Virus record (IMG/VR): IMGVR_UViG_3300047444_000753
Location: 69,256 to 133,255 of that record
Source of the DNA: a virus
Strand: one strand, 5' to 3'
Length of the DNA stretch: 64,000 nt
Position 1 is the stretch's first letter, and every line of letters starts with the position of its first letter. The notes beneath the pieces are model-generated. The model was not told where the DNA came from. It worked only from the letters and a program-made list of their open reading frames with translations, and made no database searches. This document shows positions 61,768 to 64,000 of the stretch, piece after piece. A program made the position numbers and the translations under genes.

Positions 61768-63789
61768 ATGCCAGAAATCCCGGAAGACTTCCGTGCTAAG
61801 TCGATGAAGGCAGTCCGCATTTCGCGAAGCGGAAAAGCGGCGATCGTAAAAAATGCAGACAACCTATACCTCACTGTGTCACTAGCTACGGGTGAGGCAT
61901 ATACCAAGCCGACTTCTGAGCTCGCCGACCAGACCTCTTTCGGTACTTGGCGCATGGCCAGTCCGATGGAGCAGACGGCGATCGTCGCGTCCCTGACTGC
62001 ACCCGTGGAAGATGTCATCACCGTCGAGGAGAAGGAGCCAGTAAAATCTTACCGCGTTCCTTCTGCAGTTAAGGCCGAGGTATCCCGAGCACTGGAGCTC
62101 TCCGGAGACAGTCTCTCGGACGAGGACCGACAGTTTGCCACCACGCTCGCGACCAGCGACTCCGTAGGGTATCCGGAAGTCAACTGGATGAACGATTTCT
62201 TCAACCAGTATGACACCCCTCAGCGCCTTCGCGGTGGCTACAAGGGACAGACGTGGGCCTCTAAGATTGTCAACGATGAGCCTGAAGAGGTTCTGCCCGA
62301 TCCCGTCGATGACCGATACAATTTCGAGGCCGACGACGACATCCTTTTCTTCGGGCTTGGCTCCGATCCTGACACTGTCGAATGCAATAACCTGATGGCG
62401 GTTGACTTCGATTCGGGGGAAGCCTTCCTCTGGGGTCCTGATGGCTTCGAGCACACGGACGAGGTTGACATCACCAACTTTGATCACCCGATGGCACTAC
62501 CCATCGATCGTGACACAGCCGAGCAGCTGGCCCGCTGGATCGACTCCGGCGAAGAGTACCAGTCCTATGACATCCGGGACACGGATCCAGACGAGAGAAA
62601 CCTCTTCGGTCTGGCAGAATCGGATTTGGATTTCGATGACTTGGATCGGCGCGGCTCCATCATCGCCGATGCTTCCGGATACACCCCTGCCGAGCGCAGC
62701 CTCAACGCCCGCCGCCAGATTCGTGGTCCGGGTGGAACCTTCGGTGGCCGTCAGGTTGAACAGGGCGACAAGCTCCTTGCCTTCAAGAAGGGCAAGCTCT
62801 CGGACAACCCCCCTCTGGTGGCCGATGTCGCTGCCCGCATCCAGCAGTTCATTAAGGATGCCACGACTACCGACGACGCTGCTGCAGTGCCCGCCACGGC
62901 CCCTGTAACAGCCGCAGCGCCCAACCCTGCCCCACCGGCAGACGAGGAGGCTCCGGCCCCCACAACGTCCAACGCAACGGCGGGAGCGCCCACTGGCGGA
63001 CCTTCCGGTGCCGCCATCTACTTCGCCATCGTGGATCCCACGGACACTACCGCAGTTCTTGAGGTTGTCTCCATTATCAAGGACTCCACCGGCAACCCAC
63101 AGGCATGGATCCGCAATCGCGGGACGTGGAAGAATGACCCCGCCACGCTGGCCAAGCTCACAGGACCAACCCCGCCGCCCGTCATCGAGCTCACCACCCC
63201 CGAGCCTGCCAAGACGGTTCTGGCACAGGTCGATAAGTACGACGCCAATGTGGCACACTTCCCGACCGACGCGGTTCCCGACAAGGCACCCGTCACGGCG
63301 GCTGGTTTCGTGGTTCCCGGAACGGATCTGGGCATCTACAACGAGCAGGATATTGTTGATGCAGTATCAACTTTCGATACCCTGAGCCCGGAGACCCAGA
63401 GCGCAGCAAAGCGCATCATCCGGAACCGTGCCATCGCCATGAACCGCAAGGACCTAATCCCTGCCGACTGGCGAACGCTCTCCGCTGTGGAGGAGGGTGA
63501 GGCATTTGCCTCCGAGTCCCCGCTGTTCAGCGAGTACGGCGACATCATTGTTGCTGCCGGTCACCCCTTCAAGGGTGCTAAGGGCGCAGAGCGCCTGAAG
63601 GAGTACTGGACCCACGGTAAGGGTGCCCTCAAGATCCGCTGGGGCACCAAGGGAGACCTGACACGCGCACACTCGCACCTAGCCAAGTTTGTTGGCCCGG
63701 TAATGGCGTGGGGCCTTGCACAGAATTATCACAAATCAGTCTTTGGCATGTCCAATGCCAAGCACGACAAGCTGACCGGCCAGCGGTAG
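61768..63789 (+). CDS. Capsid-region structural protein
   Basis: The 673-residue product has a beta-rich N-terminus, an acidic middle, an Arg-rich segment with RQIRGPGGTFGGRQ (about 315-335), a long Ala/Pro linker (about 375-415), and a C-terminal 100 residues with LKEYWTHGKGALKIRWGTKG and HLAKFVGP, a block found in actinophage capsid-assembly proteins. It may be a scaffold, protease or decoration protein. The ATG follows the leader hairpin; a TTG at 61762 is possible. Confidence 0.65.
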   Translation: MPEIPEDFRAKSMKAVRISRSGKAAIVKNADNLYLTVSLATGEAYTKPTSELADQTSFGTWRMASPMEQTAIVASLTAPVEDVITVEEKEPVKSYRVPSAVKAEVSRALELSGDSLSDEDRQFATTLATSDSVGYPEVNWMNDFFNQYDTPQRLRGGYKGQTWASKIVNDEPEEVLPDPVDDRYNFEADDDILFFGLGSDPDTVECNNLMAVDFDSGEAFLWGPDGFEHTDEVDITNFDHPMALPIDRDTAEQLARWIDSGEEYQSYDIRDTDPDERNLFGLAESDLDFDDLDRRGSIIADASGYTPAERSLNARRQIRGPGGTFGGRQVEQGDKLLAFKKGKLSDNPPLVADVAARIQQFIKDATTTDDAAAVPATAPVTAAAPNPAPPADEEAPAPTTSNATAGAPTGGPSGAAIYFAIVDPTDTTAVLEVVSIIKDSTGNPQAWIRNRGTWKNDPATLAKLTGPTPPPVIELTTPEPAKTVLAQVDKYDANVAHFPTDAVPDKAPVTAAGFVVPGTDLGIYNEQDIVDAVSTFDTLSPETQSAAKRIIRNRAIAMNRKDLIPADWRTLSAVEEGEAFASESPLFSEYGDIIVAAGHPFKGAKGAERLKEYWTHGKGALKIRWGTKGDLTRAHSHLAKFVGPVMAWGLAQNYHKSVFGMSNAKHDKLTGQR

Positions 63790-63798
63790 AGGAACACC

Positions 63799-64000
63799 AT
63801 GAAAATTTACCCACCGATCTCTTCGGACATCCTTTCTTCGCTAGACTTTGATGAAAAAGTCATCGAGATGGCGATCACGGCTGCCGCTAGCTTCCTTGAA
63901 GACACAGGATACGATCTCCCGCAGTCTGCGGAAGACGTCGAGTCCTCCGGAACAGCCTTCGGCGCAAACTTCGTCATCCCTCTGGCCCTGCCCGAAGGTG
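63799..64000 (+). CDS. Start of a structural gene, 3' end outside window
   Basis: The first 67 residues are visible, after an AGAGGAACACC site. By position it could be the major capsid protein, but the visible part is not diagnostic. Confidence 0.6.
   Translation, partial: MKIYPPISSDILSSLDFDEKVIEMAITAAASFLEDTGYDLPQSAEDVESSGTAFGANFVIPLALPEG

Overview
This window is a GC-rich, gene-dense stretch of a large tailed double-stranded DNA phage whose host is probably an actinobacterium. The evidence is the portal and MuF-position virion genes at the right end, very tight gene packing with 4-nt stop/start overlaps, frequent GTG starts, strong G/C at third codon positions, sigma-A-type promoters (TTGACA, 17-18 nt, TATGCT or TAGACT) and several leaderless genes. 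The phage cannot be named from sequence alone. No integrase, canonical tRNA, CRISPR array or large terminase is visible.

Layout. (1) About 0-17.7 kb, plus strand: roughly 50 very small genes in short promoter-driven operons. At least eleven carry a KOW/SH3-like motif, and others are small membrane or Cys/His-rich proteins. A non-coding segment at 14.2-14.6 kb carries two long-range inverted repeats. (2) 17.8-20.2 kb: a terminase-small-like protein, a SLOG-like protein and an HNH endonuclease. (3) 20.2-21.6 kb: two repeat-rich non-coding blocks, one with 23 copies of ATGCGGT and one with 10 copies of AGCGCT plus TCACCASCTC repeats. Such blocks could be a replication origin, partition site or large regulatory site. 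(4) 21.6-30.6 kb, plus strand: small genes that almost all have their own promoter, mixed with short orphan transcription units and a holin-like group. (5) 30.7-35.1 kb, minus strand: an accessory block with three exported proteins or lipoproteins, a SprT-like metalloprotease and a DUF6011-like zinc protein. (6) 35.7-49.9 kb, plus strand: small overlapping genes, a nucleoside-deoxyribosyltransferase-like enzyme, a YspA-type SLOG protein and a three-gene NAD module (Prs-like, NAMPT-like, metallophosphoesterase). (7) 49.9-64 kb: virion genes, namely the portal, a 3039-residue protein with two ADP-ribosyltransferase-like domains, a Nudix domain and a kinase-like domain, then further structural genes.

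A 15-bp dyad element, TTRYAA-N3-TTRYAA, recurs at 22 strong loci. All but one lie between 18.5 and 35.5 kb, both between and inside genes, and it behaves like a dispersed operator or stoperator-type site. In the same region six promoters have their -35 box enclosed in unrelated GC-rich inverted repeats. I read 18-36 kb as one coordinately controlled region.

Functionally, the Prs-like/NAMPT-like pair matches the published NARP1 arrangement for rebuilding NAD+ after a host defence has destroyed it, or alternatively ordinary NMN salvage. The same phage encodes an NAD+-consuming virion protein, a Nudix domain, two SLOG proteins and a small protein resembling the NAD+-binding Ia domain of LigA, so NAD and nucleotide metabolism is a recurring theme.
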